64,000 bases of DNA, taken from Ochrobactrum sp. BTU1 (GTDB taxonomy: Bacteria; Pseudomonadota; Alphaproteobacteria; Rhizobiales; Rhizobiaceae). The notes beneath the pieces were generated by a model, which saw only the letters and a list, made by a program, of their open reading frames with translations, had not been told where the DNA came from and searched no databases. The stretch spans positions 434,001 through 498,000 of the forward strand of contig CP076354.1 in NCBI GenBank assembly GCA_018798825.1, given 5' to 3'. Positions 8,070 to 17,472 of the stretch are shown piece after piece; position 1 is the first letter of the stretch, and each line of letters starts with the position of its first letter. A program made the position numbers and the translations under genes.

Positions 8070-10363
8070 TGCCTGATTTGTTGCTCGAACTTTTCTCGGA
8101 AGAGATTCCTGCCCGTATGCAGCGCAAGGCTGCGGGTGATTTCAAGAAGATGATCACCGATGGTCTGGTTGAAGCCGGTCTGACCTATGAGGCCACGACC
8201 GCCTATTGGACCCCGCGTCGTCTGACGCTCGATGTGCGCGGTCTGACTGTGCGCTCGAAAGACGTGCATGAAGACGTAAAGGGCCCATCTGTCACGGCAC
8301 CGGAACAAGCCATTCAGGGCTTCCTGCGCAAGGCTGGATTGACCGATGTGTCTCAGGCGCATGTGCATTCTGATCCAAAGAAGGGCGATTTCTATGTTGC
8401 TCATCTGACCAAGCCGGGCCGTGCTGCGGAAGAAATCATTGCGGAACTCGTACCGCAGACAATCCGCAACTTCCCTTGGCCAAAGTCCATGCGCTGGGGG
8501 GCGGCTTCGTCAAAGCCGGGTGCGCTTCGCTGGGTGCGTCCGCTGCAATCGATCCTCTGCACCTTCGGTCCTGAAACCGAAGAAACGGTGGTGGTCGAGT
8601 TTGACGTTGACGGCATCAAGTCGGGCAATGTCACCTATGGTCATCGTTTCTTAAGCGATGGTCAGGCGATCAAGGTGCGCCGTTTTGACGATTACGTCGA
8701 AAAGCTCGAAAAGGCTTTTGTGGTGCTCGACGCCGAGCGCCGCAAGGAAATCATCCTGCAAGATGCGCGCAATCTGACCTTTGCTTCCGGTCTTGATCTG
8801 GTTGAAGACGAAGGCTTGCTTGAAGAAGTGTCGGGTCTGGTCGAATGGCCTGTGGTGCTGATGGGTGAGTTTGAGGAAGAATTTCTGGCGATCCCGCCGG
8901 AAGTCATTCAGCTGACAATCCGCGTGAACCAGAAATGCTTTGTCACCCGCAAGCAGGGTGAAACGGAAGCGCTGTCGAACAAGTTCATTCTGGTATCCAA
9001 CATCGCAGCACGCGATGGCGGCACAGAAATCGCCTACGGCAATGGCAAGGTTGTGCGCGCACGTCTCTCCGATGCGCTCTATTTCTGGCACACCGATCAG
9101 CACGATCTGCCGGACCTCGACAAGCTTTTGGCATCTGGCGAAAAGTTCGACCTTGATTTGAAGAAGCCGCTTGATCAGCGCATGGCGCGTTTGGATGCAC
9201 TCAATGTGACCTTCCACGCCAAGCTCGGCACGCAAGGCTCACGCGTCGAACGCATCCGCCAGCTTGCAGCACAAATCGCGCCGCTGGTCGGTGCCGATCC
9301 TGCGCTTGCAGCGCGCGCGGCGGTTCTGGCAAAGGCCGATCTGACCACAGAAGTTGTTGGCGAGTTCCCCGAACTTCAGGGCGCAATGGGTCGTAAATAC
9401 GCTTTGCTTCAGGGCGAAGACGAATCCGTCGCTGCGGCTCTTGAAGAACATTACAAGCCGCAAGGCCCGTCTGATTTCGTACCGAAAAATCCGGTTGCGG
9501 TGGCTGTCGCTTTGGCTGACAAGCTCGACACGCTGGTTGGCTTCTGGGCGATTGACGAAAAGCCTACCGGCTCGAAAGACCCGTTTGCTCTGCGCCGTGC
9601 AGCATTGGGCGTGATCCGTCTGGTTCTGTCGCAGGACTGGAAGTTCCCGCTCTTGCCACTTTTGCGCTCGGCTTATGCTGCGCTGAAAGAAGGTCAGGTT
9701 CAGCGCAAACTGCGTGAGTTTGAAGCCAAGCTCGCAGATGAAAAATCTGGCGATGTTGATGGTGAGCAGGACGTCGATAACGCATTGCGCAATCTCGAAA
9801 CGCAAGCGCGTGCTGAAATCGAAGCCAATGCTGAGCCATTGCTGGCTGACCTCCTGTCGTTCCTGCATGACCGTTTCAAGGTACACCTGAAGGAAGATGG
9901 CGCACGTCACGACGCGATTGATGCGGTTCTGACTTCAGATGCCGACAATCTTCTGCTGGTTGCCCGTCGTCTGGAAGCTTTGATCGTCTTCATCAATGAA
10001 GAAGACGGCAAGAACCTTCTGGCTGGCACCAAGCGCGCTGCCAATATTCTGGCTGCGGAAGAAAAGAAGGGCACCAAGGTCGCTCAAAGCGTTGATGCGG
10101 CTCTCCTGAAGCTTGATGAGGAAAAGGCGCTTTATGCGGCTGTAACCCTTGCAGCTCAGGAAGCCGAAGAAGCCATTGCCCTCGAAGATTTCGGCGGTGC
10201 AATGCTGGCGCTGGCTAAGTTGCGCGGTCCGGTCGATACTTTCTTCGAGAAGGTACTGGTCAATGACGAGGACGAAAACGTCCGCGCCAATCGCCTTGCA
10301 CTGCTTGAACAAATCCGCACTGCCACCAGCAAGGTGGCCGATTTCTCGAAAATCGCCGGATAA
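8069..10363 (+). CDS. glyS: Glycine--tRNA ligase beta subunit
   Basis: Beta chain of glycyl-tRNA synthetase, needed for tRNA binding; it starts [20 protein letters not shown], the family N-terminus. At 764 residues it is longer than the E. coli protein (689). The extra length is mostly an acidic insertion around residues 555-590 ([20 protein letters not shown]), which I recall as normal in rhizobia. The C-terminal DALR-type anticodon-binding helices end [20 protein letters not shown]. Its ATG overlaps the glyQ TAA, so the two are translationally coupled. A strong terminator follows. Confidence 0.96.
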   Translation: MPDLLLELFSEEIPARMQRKAAGDFKKMITDGLVEAGLTYEATTAYWTPRRLTLDVRGLTVRSKDVHEDVKGPSVTAPEQAIQGFLRKAGLTDVSQAHVHSDPKKGDFYVAHLTKPGRAAEEIIAELVPQTIRNFPWPKSMRWGAASSKPGALRWVRPLQSILCTFGPETEETVVVEFDVDGIKSGNVTYGHRFLSDGQAIKVRRFDDYVEKLEKAFVVLDAERRKEIILQDARNLTFASGLDLVEDEGLLEEVSGLVEWPVVLMGEFEEEFLAIPPEVIQLTIRVNQKCFVTRKQGETEALSNKFILVSNIAARDGGTEIAYGNGKVVRARLSDALYFWHTDQHDLPDLDKLLASGEKFDLDLKKPLDQRMARLDALNVTFHAKLGTQGSRVERIRQLAAQIAPLVGADPALAARAAVLAKADLTTEVVGEFPELQGAMGRKYALLQGEDESVAAALEEHYKPQGPSDFVPKNPVAVAVALADKLDTLVGFWAIDEKPTGSKDPFALRRAALGVIRLVLSQDWKFPLLPLLRSAYAALKEGQVQRKLREFEAKLADEKSGDVDGEQDVDNALRNLETQARAEIEANAEPLLADLLSFLHDRFKVHLKEDGARHDAIDAVLTSDADNLLLVARRLEALIVFINEEDGKNLLAGTKRAANILAAEEKKGTKVAQSVDAALLKLDEEKALYAAVTLAAQEAEEAIALEDFGGAMLALAKLRGPVDTFFEKVLVNDEDENVRANRLALLEQIRTATSKVADFSKIAG

Positions 10364-10368
10364 GACAA

Positions 10369-10399
10369 AAAGGGCGCTTTCTAGCGCCCTTTCTTTTTG
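10369..10399 (+). terminator. Rho-independent terminator after glyS
   Basis: AAAGGGCGC (10369-10377) pairs with GCGCCCTTT (10384-10392) with a 6-nt loop, followed by CTTTTTG. Confidence 0.85.
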
Positions 10400-10482
10400 T
10401 ACCTCATTCCTATCTTGCATGAACTGCACCTACGAGTCCCTTGCTCTCAGCCCATGTGTTGTGTAGCTACAGCGGCAGGAGA

Positions 10483-11460
10483 ATGACCTTGGCCGATATT
10501 CTGGAATTTGACGATAAAGCTGTTTTACGCGCGGTGGCTGTGCTCACCAGTGGCGGCCTTGTCGCGATTCCTACAGAGACGGTCTATGGTCTAGCGGCTG
10601 ACGCAGCGCATGGCGAAGGCGTTGCCGGTATTTTCGCCGCCAAAGGTCGCCCGCAGTTCAATCCGCTCATTGCCCATGTCGATAGTATTGCTATGGCCGA
10701 GCGTTACGTGACTTTCGATCCGATCTCACGCAAACTCGCAGAAGCTTGCTGGCCGGGGCCGTTGACACTTGTTCTGCCGCTTAAAACCAAGCAAGACACG
10801 ACGCGCCCGATACATCCGCTGGTGACCGCGGGGCTTGATACGCTCGCCATTCGTATGCCTACGGGACGGGTGCGTGATGTTATAAAGAATCTGGACAGCC
10901 CTGTTGCTGCACCAAGCGCCAATACGTCAGGCCGCATCAGCCCCACTTCGGCCAAGGCTGTAGCCGATGATCTGGGCAATAAAATCGACATGATCCTTGA
11001 TGCCGGTCCGTGCGGTGTGGGTGTGGAATCCACTATTCTGAAGGTTGAAGGCGAGCGCGTGCGCTTGCTGCGCCCCGGTGGTCTGGCGGCAGAAGAGATT
11101 GAAACGCTAATTGGCGTTAAGCTCGAACGTGCGGAGCATAAGGCCGCCATTCAAGCGCCGGGCATGATGGAATCGCATTATGCGCCTGATGCCGCCGTGC
11201 GGCTCGATGCTGCAAGCGTTGATGCGGGCGAGGCATTGCTGGCTTTCGGTTCCAAGCGCGTGGCCGATGCCGATAAGGCTGTTTCGACGCTTAACCTTAG
11301 CCCATCGGGCGATTTGCGCGAAGCGGCCAGCAATCTGTTTGATTTCATGCGCAAGCTTGATGCAAGTGGCGCGCGCACCATTGCTGTTGAACCCATTCCT
11401 TTTGATGGTCTCGGTGAGGCCATCAATGATCGTCTTAAACGCGCGGCGGCCCCGCGCTAG
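10483..11460 (+). CDS. L-threonylcarbamoyladenylate synthase (Sua5/YciO/YrdC), long form
   Basis: Makes threonylcarbamoyl-AMP for the universal t6A37 tRNA modification. The 325-residue protein has the YrdC domain (about residues 10-200) with GLVAIPTETVYGLAADA, KGRPQFNPL and SPVAAPSANTSGRISPT. A Sua5-type C-terminal domain (about 210-325) is joined by the usual linker, so it is the Sua5 form rather than short TsaC. The ATG at 10483 has GGCAGGAGA just upstream. It lies 25 nt before the FAD-linked oxidase, probably in one operon. Confidence 0.93.
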   Translation: MTLADILEFDDKAVLRAVAVLTSGGLVAIPTETVYGLAADAAHGEGVAGIFAAKGRPQFNPLIAHVDSIAMAERYVTFDPISRKLAEACWPGPLTLVLPLKTKQDTTRPIHPLVTAGLDTLAIRMPTGRVRDVIKNLDSPVAAPSANTSGRISPTSAKAVADDLGNKIDMILDAGPCGVGVESTILKVEGERVRLLRPGGLAAEEIETLIGVKLERAEHKAAIQAPGMMESHYAPDAAVRLDAASVDAGEALLAFGSKRVADADKAVSTLNLSPSGDLREAASNLFDFMRKLDASGARTIAVEPIPFDGLGEAINDRLKRAAAPR

Positions 11461-11485
11461 TTCCCCAAACTGACAAGAGAAGCAC

Positions 11486-12898
11486 ATGCTCGACACCGCC
11501 CTGATCGAACGTTTTGCAGCCATCGTTGGCGAAAAGAATGCGCTGACCGCGCCGGAAGATATTGCGCCTTTCATGATTGAACAGCGCGATCTTTATCAGG
11601 GCCGTTCGCCGCTGGTTTTGCGCCCGGCCTCAACGGAAGAAGTTTCTGCGATCCTGAAACTTGCCAATGAAACCAAAACGCCGGTCGTCCCGCAGGGCGG
11701 CAATACTGGCCTTGTTGGCGGTCAGACGCCGGATGAAAGCAACACCACGATTGTTCTGTCGCTTGGCCGCATGAACAAGGTGCGCTCGGTTGATCCGGTC
11801 GGCAATCTGGTGACGGTCGAAGCCGGTGTGATCCTCAAAAACCTTCAGGACGAAGCGCAGAAAGTGGGCCGTCTGTTTCCGCTGTCGCTTGGCGCGGAAG
11901 GCTCTTGCCAGGTTGGTGGCAATCTTGGTTCCAATGCTGGCGGCACGGCAGTTCTGGCTTATGGCAATATGCGTGAGCTTTGCCTCGGCCTTGAAGTGGT
12001 TCTGCCAAGCGGTGAAATCCTCAACGATCTGCGCTACGTGAAGAAAGACAACACCGGCTATGATCTCAAAGATCTGTTTGTCGGTTCGGAAGGCACGCTT
12101 GGGGTTATCACCGCTGCCGTTTTGAAGATTTACCCGCAGCCAAAGGGCAAGGGCGTGGCCTATGCCGGTCTTCGCAGCCCGGAAGACGTGCTGCGCCTGT
12201 TCCAGCTTGCCACCGAACATGCAGGCCCGTCGCTCACTGGCTTTGAACTAATGCCGCGTGTGGGCGTTGAGTTTACCGTTGCTCATGTGGACGGAGTGCG
12301 CGATCCGCTCGAAAGCCCGCATGACTGGTATGTGCTGGTGGATATTTCATCGACCCGTTCGGAAGACGATGCGCGCACGACGCTTGAAACTATCCTGACG
12401 GAAGCGTTCGAGAACGATATCATTCAGGATGCGGCGATTGCTGAAAGCGTTGCACAGGCGCAGATGTTCTGGAAAATGCGCGAGGAAATGTCCTGGGCGC
12501 AGAAGCCAGAAGGCGGCTCGATCAAGCATGATATCTCGGTGCCTGTCGCAAAAATCCCGGAATTCATTCACGAAGCCAATGCGGCAACGCTGGAAATGAT
12601 TCCCGGTTCGCGTATCGTTTGCTTTGGCCATATTGGCGACGGCAATCTGCACTATAATGTGTCGCAGCCGGTGGGTGCCGATAAGCAAGCTTTCCTTGAT
12701 CGCTGGCACGATTTAAATCATCGCATTCATACAATTGTTGCGTCTTTTGCCGGATCGATCTCCGCAGAGCACGGTATCGGCGTATTGAAGCGCGAGGAGC
12801 TCGCCTTCTTCAAACAGGACGTAGCTCTTGAATTGATGCGCCGTATTAAGAAATCATTCGACCCGAATGGTATTATGAATCCGGGTAAAGTGCTGTAA
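11486..12898 (+). CDS. FAD-binding oxidoreductase (D-2-hydroxyacid dehydrogenase / GlcD-like)
   Basis: 470-residue flavoprotein of the VAO/PCMH family. The FAD domain includes TPVVPQGGNTGLVGGQTP and GSNAGGTAVLAYGNMRELC, and the C-terminal substrate domain has CFGHIGDGNLHYN and ending SAEHGIGVLKREELAFF. The HxGDGNxH motif and the AEHGIG block are those of D-lactate/D-2-hydroxyglutarate dehydrogenases. The substrate is unknown; D-2-hydroxyglutarate is a reasonable guess for a member of this length. No GlcE or GlcF partners are adjacent. Downstream of Sua5, and followed by a terminator. Confidence 0.88.
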   Translation: MLDTALIERFAAIVGEKNALTAPEDIAPFMIEQRDLYQGRSPLVLRPASTEEVSAILKLANETKTPVVPQGGNTGLVGGQTPDESNTTIVLSLGRMNKVRSVDPVGNLVTVEAGVILKNLQDEAQKVGRLFPLSLGAEGSCQVGGNLGSNAGGTAVLAYGNMRELCLGLEVVLPSGEILNDLRYVKKDNTGYDLKDLFVGSEGTLGVITAAVLKIYPQPKGKGVAYAGLRSPEDVLRLFQLATEHAGPSLTGFELMPRVGVEFTVAHVDGVRDPLESPHDWYVLVDISSTRSEDDARTTLETILTEAFENDIIQDAAIAESVAQAQMFWKMREEMSWAQKPEGGSIKHDISVPVAKIPEFIHEANAATLEMIPGSRIVCFGHIGDGNLHYNVSQPVGADKQAFLDRWHDLNHRIHTIVASFAGSISAEHGIGVLKREELAFFKQDVALELMRRIKKSFDPNGIMNPGKVL

Positions 12899-12922
12899 AT
12901 TCAGCGAATATGACGAAAACGA

Positions 12923-12950
12923 GGCGGACAGGAAACTGTCCGCCTTTTCA
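12923..12950 (+). terminator. Rho-independent terminator after the FAD oxidase
   Basis: GGCGGACAG (12923-12931), loop GAAA, CTGTCCGCC (12936-12944), followed by TTTTCATTT. Confidence 0.85.
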
Positions 12951-13169
12951 TTTATGTAAACGAAAATTAGCAAGAATTACCGACTTCTTACACCTGGTTG
13001 TAAAGCAGTAACCAAATGAAAAAGCAGGGAAAAGTTAACCTAACGCGTTAAGCGCATCGGTAATAAACGCAGTCTATTCTCCAAATCAACAAGAGCGAAC
13101 ATCGCTCAAAAGAGAAGCCGGAATAACTGGCTCTCAAAAAACAGGCAGAGATAGACAGAGGCGTCGAAA

Positions 13170-13739
13170 ATGATGAGCAGCGGACTTAAGAAGCCAGAAT
13201 GGGCAGGTCAGGAACTTCGGCTCGATCCGTTTCACCTTCCGCAGGTTGTGACCTATGCGGCAGAAGATTGCGATGCAGACGTAACCTTCACCATTAGTGA
13301 ACGTGGTGCGGTTATCCGCCAGATCCTGCCATCGAGCGGCTTGCCAATGTCGCTCGCTCTTCCGATCAACGCATTCATCGGTGTGACGGCCCGCGCCGTT
13401 GAAGACGAATTTGGCGAAATCACCGTAACGCTTGAACTGATGCATGAAGATCCGCAGCTTTCTGTGCCGCTGCTGGTTGCTCACGACCTGACCGATGTTG
13501 CTGCTGACTGGCGCGCTTGGGCTGCAACCTTCAACCTACCAATGATGTTGGTGGAAGAAGACGGGGTTGCGCGTCCGCTTTATGAAAGCACTGGCCCGGT
13601 TCGCACCGGGGAGCCACAGGCGCGCCGCCAGGGACAGGAACCGCGCCGCCGCCGCCCTCGCTTCCTTGCTCGCCGCAAAACCGGTTCGCTGGGCGTGCGC
13701 ATGGTCATTGAAGGCCGTGAGATTATCGCTCGAAACTAG
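13170..13739 (+). CDS. DUF6101-like conserved protein
   Basis: 189-residue soluble protein that I recognise only as a rhizobial conserved unknown (DUF6101-like, from memory). It starts MMSSGLKKPEWAGQELRLDP, has a beta-rich middle (DVTFTISERGAVIRQILPSS) and ends in a strongly basic stretch (RRQGQEPRRRRPRFLARRK) before a hydrophobic tail. The basic stretch could contact nucleic acid or phospholipid. ATG codons at 13170 and 13173 are both possible. It stands alone with about 270 nt upstream. A long inverted repeat (CCCGAAATTCG 13747-13757 with CGAATTTCGGG 13783-13793) follows and may end transcription. Confidence 0.7.
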   Translation: MMSSGLKKPEWAGQELRLDPFHLPQVVTYAAEDCDADVTFTISERGAVIRQILPSSGLPMSLALPINAFIGVTARAVEDEFGEITVTLELMHEDPQLSVPLLVAHDLTDVAADWRAWAATFNLPMMLVEEDGVARPLYESTGPVRTGEPQARRQGQEPRRRRPRFLARRKTGSLGVRMVIEGREIIARN

Positions 13740-13826
13740 AACGCATCCCGAAATTCGCTCCAAGGGCTGCTTCAAAGCGATACGAATTTCGGGTTCGCCA
13801 TACTAGTAAGTTATCACATTCGCGTG

Positions 13827-13855
13827 TGAACACGTTCTCGTCGGATTTCTATACT
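13827..13855 (+). promoter_or_regulatory. Predicted sigma-70 type promoter for the intergenic small RNA
   Basis: A -35 like TGAACA (13827-13832) and a -10 like TATACT (13850-13855) are separated by 17 nt. Transcription would start near 13861-13863, with no open reading frame before the terminator at 13966-13999. Confidence 0.5.
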
Positions 13856-13860
13856 ATCTA

Positions 13861-13999
13861 AGGAATAACGCACCGCTCGGTGGTCGTCTGGAAAGATGAA
13901 GGACCTTTCCAGACATCAAAGGCCTCGATGCCGGAGCAACCAACTTGGCTGACCTCCAGCAAGCCACCCGGATGGTAACCCCATCCGGGTAATTTTTTT
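13861..13999 (+). ncRNA. Candidate intergenic small RNA
   Basis: About 139 nt between a promoter-like pair and a strong terminator. It folds into CACCG/CGGTG near the 5' end, then the 10-bp hairpin GTCTGGAAAG (13886-13895) with CTTTCCAGAC (13905-13914). A less structured segment contains CTGACCTCCAGC. The final terminator is ACCCGGATGG (13966-13975) with CCATCCGGGT (13981-13990) plus seven T (13993-13999). No ribosome-binding site with a plausible frame is seen. The CU-rich single-stranded segment could pair with Shine-Dalgarno sequences, as AbcR-type RNAs do, but I cannot assign it to a named family. Confidence 0.5.
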
Positions 14000-14006
14000 A
14001 TTCAGA

Positions 14007-14756
14007 TTACTTTTTGCGGCTGAGAAACGCCATTACGGCTTCGCGCGCTTCGCTCGACGTGAGCCGCTCGGCAAAATGCTTTGCTTCTCTTGCGATGCGA
14101 TCAGCAACAGGTTCGGCAGGCATACGCATCAGGCTGCGAGCAATCTGCATGGCCTGCGGAGGCTTGGCAGCAATTTCCTCTGCAGCTTTCAGCACTTCTG
14201 CTTCCAGCTCGTTGCTTTCGACAACCTTATAGACAATGCCCGCTTCAAGTGCCGCCTGCGCATCGAAGCCATGCCCCAGTGCGAGCAATGCAAATGCCTT
14301 CTGATGCCCCATCAGCGATGGTGCAAGCAGGCTGGAGGCCGCTTCCGGTACGAGTCCGAGATCAACAAAAGGCGTGCGAAACAACGCATGGTTAGTGGCA
14401 AACGTCAGGTCGCAATGAAGATGGATTGTCGTGCCGATCCCGATAGCCAGGCCATCGACGCCGGATATGACCGGCTTCTTCGAGCCCGATAGGGCTGCGA
14501 GAAAATTCAGAATGTCATTGCCCATATTGCCGTCCGATGCGGCAGCCATGAAATCCTGCATGTCGTTGCCCGACGAGAATGCACCGGGCACACCCAAAAA
14601 CACATGCACGCGCACAGCATCATCGGCATCGCCATCTACAAGCGCCTTGGCCATTGCCGCATACATGGCGCGGGTGATGGCATTTTTCTTGTCGGCCCTA
14701 TTAAGCCGGATGATCTGCACTGCATCTTTGCGTTCGATCAGAACATGCTCGCTCAT
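14007..14756 (-). CDS. Enoyl-CoA hydratase/isomerase family protein
   Basis: 249-residue crotonase-fold protein. The oxyanion-hole regions are visible as GAFSSGNDMQDF and VDGLAIGIGTTIHLHCDL, followed by FVDLGLVPEAASSLL. Glu at LGLVPEA is present while the second catalytic Glu of hydratases is not obvious, so an isomerase or other acyl-CoA activity is possible. The ATG at 14756 is only 2 nt from the stop of the acyl-CoA dehydrogenase, indicating one operon for acyl-CoA degradation. Confidence 0.88.
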   Translation of the reverse strand: MSEHVLIERKDAVQIIRLNRADKKNAITRAMYAAMAKALVDGDADDAVRVHVFLGVPGAFSSGNDMQDFMAAASDGNMGNDILNFLAALSGSKKPVISGVDGLAIGIGTTIHLHCDLTFATNHALFRTPFVDLGLVPEAASSLLAPSLMGHQKAFALLALGHGFDAQAALEAGIVYKVVESNELEAEVLKAAEEIAAKPPQAMQIARSLMRMPAEPVADRIAREAKHFAERLTSSEAREAVMAFLSRKK

Positions 14757-14758
14757 AA

Positions 14759-16537
14759 TCAGACCTCCAGCGCGGATTTTGCAGCTGCAAGGCTGACTGC
14801 GCCGCTGATGACGGTGTCCTTGAGGGATGAGACTTCCGCAAGCATGTTTTCGGCAAAGAAGCGGCAAAGCGCAGCGCGGCCGGCATCGTCACTGTTAATT
14901 GCTGCGCGCGCGAGATAAGCGCCGCCAGCAGTCAGGGAAAGCAGACGCTGATACGGCGTTGCTCCAGCCAGCGCTTCTTCTGTACGGCCTTCACTTGCCG
15001 CCTTTTGCAGCCATTCAGTGGCTTCACGCGCTTCGTTGATGGCTGTCGAAAGACGTGAACCCGTTTCGCCAAGTTCAGGACGGTTCGATTTTGTCGCTTT
15101 GTCCGCTTCTTGCAGCAGTTCGGCGAGATAGTTGCCGATACGCTCACCATTGCCGAGCGGTAACTTGCGCAGCACAAGGTCAATGGCCTGAATGCCATTT
15201 GTACCTTCATAAATCGGAGTAATGCGGGCATCGCGTAGCAGTTGCGCTGCACCGGTTTCTTCGATGAAGCCCATGCCGCCATGGATCTGCACGCCAAGCG
15301 AGGCCACATCCACGCCGACATCAGTTGCAAAGCTTTTGGCCAAAGGTGTGAGCAGTCCGGCGCGATCCGACCAGAATTGTGCGTTAGCACCCTCTGTTGC
15401 ATGGCTCATATCGATCGCATGGGCGCATGAATAGGTGATGGAGCGGGCAACCTGTGTCAGCGCCTTCATGGTGAGCAACATACGTTGCACATCCGGGTGC
15501 TCGATGATCGGGCTCATGCCAGCCTTCGGATCGGCACCCAAAGCACGGCCCTGCTTGCGCTCTTTGGCGTAGTTCAATGCCTGCTGATAGGCGGCTTCGG
15601 CCACGCCAACGCCCTGAATACCAACCAGCAGACGAGCATTGTTCATCATGGTGAACATGCAGGCGAGTCCGCGGTTCTCTTCTCCGATCAGATAACCGAC
15701 GGCACCTGTTTCCTCGCCTTTCACGAACCCATCGCCATAGATCATGGTGCAGGTAGGGGAGGCATGAATGCCCATCTTGTGCTCAAGGCCGGAGCAGAAC
15801 AGATCATTGCGCCGACCGAGCGAACCATCTGCATTGACCAAGAATTTCGGCACGAGAAACAGCGATATGCCCTTGGTTCCGGCAGGGGCATCGGGCAGGC
15901 GCGCCAGCACCAAATGCACGATATTGTCGGTCAGGTCATGTTCGCCATAGGTAATGAAAATCTTCTGGCCAAAAATACGATATGAACCATCATCGCTGCG
16001 CTCTGCACGCGCACGCAATGCACCGAGATCAGAGCCCGCCTGCGGCTCGGTCAGGTTCATGGTGCCCATCCACTCGCCGGTGATAAGCTTTTCTAAATAC
16101 GTGTCTTTCAGCTCTTTTGAGGCGTGCTTTTCCAGTGCTTCGACCGCGCCCATGGTGAGCGTAGGAGCGATAGCAAATGCCAAAGTGCCGGAATTCCACA
16201 TTTCGCTGACAGCCACCGACATCATGGTTGGCAGGCCTTGGCCGCCATATTCCGGCGTGCCGGTCAGTGAGTTCCAGCCGCCTGCAATCCAGTCGGCATA
16301 AAGCTCTTTCCAACCGGGCGCCGTTGTCACAACGCCGTCTTTGACGGTGGCACCATGCCTGTCACCGGTGATGCGAAGTGGTTCCACGCGCTCGGAGGCA
16401 AACCTGCCTGCTTCTTCCAGAATAGCTTCCGCCAGATCGGCGGAAAATTCGGGGAAACGGTTCTCTTCAATGGCTGTTTCAAGGCCTGCGACCTTCATCA
16501 GCGTATGGGAAATTTCGGAAACCGGCGCGCGATACAT
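14759..16537 (-). CDS. Acyl-CoA dehydrogenase, large C-terminally extended type
   Basis: 592-residue flavin-dependent acyl-CoA dehydrogenase, longer than the about 380-residue short type. FAD- and substrate-binding blocks are present: MNLTEPQAGSDLGALR and FGQKIFITYGEHDLTDN, and the C-terminal region reads GVQIHGGMGFIEETGAAQLL and ITPIYEGTNGIQAIDLVLRK. The size and C-terminal extra domain match the DmdC/AcdA-like clade seen in alphaproteobacteria; its acyl-CoA substrate is unknown. The ATG at 16537 follows a clear GGAGGAAAG. It starts the operon with the crotonase and is divergent from the TetR gene. A palindromic ACGT box lies in its promoter region. Confidence 0.9.
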   Translation of the reverse strand: MYRAPVSEISHTLMKVAGLETAIEENRFPEFSADLAEAILEEAGRFASERVEPLRITGDRHGATVKDGVVTTAPGWKELYADWIAGGWNSLTGTPEYGGQGLPTMMSVAVSEMWNSGTLAFAIAPTLTMGAVEALEKHASKELKDTYLEKLITGEWMGTMNLTEPQAGSDLGALRARAERSDDGSYRIFGQKIFITYGEHDLTDNIVHLVLARLPDAPAGTKGISLFLVPKFLVNADGSLGRRNDLFCSGLEHKMGIHASPTCTMIYGDGFVKGEETGAVGYLIGEENRGLACMFTMMNNARLLVGIQGVGVAEAAYQQALNYAKERKQGRALGADPKAGMSPIIEHPDVQRMLLTMKALTQVARSITYSCAHAIDMSHATEGANAQFWSDRAGLLTPLAKSFATDVGVDVASLGVQIHGGMGFIEETGAAQLLRDARITPIYEGTNGIQAIDLVLRKLPLGNGERIGNYLAELLQEADKATKSNRPELGETGSRLSTAINEAREATEWLQKAASEGRTEEALAGATPYQRLLSLTAGGAYLARAAINSDDAGRAALCRFFAENMLAEVSSLKDTVISGAVSLAAAKSALEV

Positions 16538-16642
16538 CTTTCCTCCACTTGGCCTTTGTATGGGTCTCTCCTCGGAAACCCGTCCCGCGGCCAATCAGGC
16601 AGCGGGAACATAATGGCTATTGATATAAGAGCTATCGGCTTA

Positions 16643-16657
16643 TTACGTAAACGTCAA
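16643..16657. promoter_or_regulatory. Candidate operator (TTACGTAAACGTCAA) upstream of the acyl-CoA dehydrogenase operon
   Basis: A pseudo-palindrome with half-sites TTACGT and ACGTCAA, including the perfect octamer TTACGTAA, sits in the divergent spacer about 106 nt before the dehydrogenase ATG. It resembles (from memory) LiuR-type operators of acyl-CoA and branched-chain catabolism. The local TetR regulator is the other candidate binder. Confidence 0.35.
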
Positions 16658-16792
16658 TATTGTGAATTGTCTTGTTGGATCACGTTCGGTTTCCTTGGGT
16701 GGTCGCAACCTCGCGCCAGATTTCCTTTTACAGCGCGAAGAAAACGCAAGTTTGTTGCGTGACAGAAAACAAACCATCTGGTAGGTTTCTTT

Positions 16793-17338
16793 ATGTCAAT
16801 CGCTAATCGTCGTCAGAAGAACCCTCAACTTGTCCGTTCGCAGCTCATTGAAAGTGCTGTCGAGTTGGCACTGGAGTCTGGTTTGAATGCGGTGAGCCTT
16901 GAGGCTGTGGCAAGTAGAGCTGGCGTCACGAAGGGCGGTCTGCTGCACCACTTCGCAAACAAACAATTGCTGATTGATGCGGTCTTTGAGGAATTGGTAC
17001 TGGATTTTGAAACTGCCCTGCGAGCCAGAATGGCGAATGACCAAGAAACTCGCGGACGTTTTACAAGAGCCTATCTTGAGCTGGCGATAGAGGCGCAACA
17101 GGATGACAGTCGTGTATGGGCTTTATGGATATCGGTATTTTCCGATGCAAGACTTCGCGATGCCTGGGGCCATTGGCTTAATGCGCGGCTCGAAGAATAC
17201 GGCGACACGGAAAGCGGGGCAGATATGGAAGCGGTGCGTTTTGCAGCTGATGGAATCTGGCTGAGCCATATGGTTGGCGTCGTCCCGAATGACTGGTCAG
17301 CACTTCGGAGCCGTCTGCTGAAAATGATTAGCGATTAA
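16793..17338 (+). CDS. TetR/AcrR family transcriptional regulator
   Basis: 181-residue repressor-type regulator. The N-terminal HTH spans about residues 12-60, with LIESAVELALESGLNAVSL and SRAGVTKGGLLHHFANKQLL as the recognition region. The C-terminal ligand domain ends VGVVPNDWSALRSRLLKMIS. Ligand unknown. It lies upstream of an SMR efflux gene and divergent from fatty acyl catabolism, so either could be its target; the SMR neighbour suggests sensing of a cationic drug. The stop codon TAA lies on the first bases of an RS-type repeat. An ATG at 16793 follows the TAGGTTT tract. Confidence 0.88.
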   Translation: MSIANRRQKNPQLVRSQLIESAVELALESGLNAVSLEAVASRAGVTKGGLLHHFANKQLLIDAVFEELVLDFETALRARMANDQETRGRFTRAYLELAIEAQQDDSRVWALWISVFSDARLRDAWGHWLNARLEEYGDTESGADMEAVRFAADGIWLSHMVGVVPNDWSALRSRLLKMISD

Positions 17339-17440
17339 AGCATTTCCAGCAAAAGTGCGAAGCGGTTTTGCGTAAGAATAATGAATAAAAACAAAAAGAT
17401 AGAGTTGTTCCAACAGTTTAATATTAACTGGAGTCACTCT
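17337..17440. repeat. RS-type palindromic repeat (Bru-RS-like), copy 1
   Basis: About 104 nt beginning AAAGCATTTCCAGCAAAAG, with the core GTGCGAAGCGGTTTTGCG, then AAAACAAAAAGATAGAG, and ending GGAGTCACTCT. Its ends are inverted copies of each other (AGCATTTCC against GGAGT...CTCT). It fills the gap between the TetR and SMR genes and starts at the TetR stop codon. Same family as the copies at 26763, 35555, 48759 and, diverged, 53605. Confidence 0.8.
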
Positions 17441-17472
17441 AATAACTGGCTTTACCAACAAAGTTAAATCTC

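Noticed and set aside
13035..13051. TTAA-N9-TTAA as a CtrA binding site
   Set aside because: CtrA needs a 7-nt spacer; here it is 9, so it was not called.
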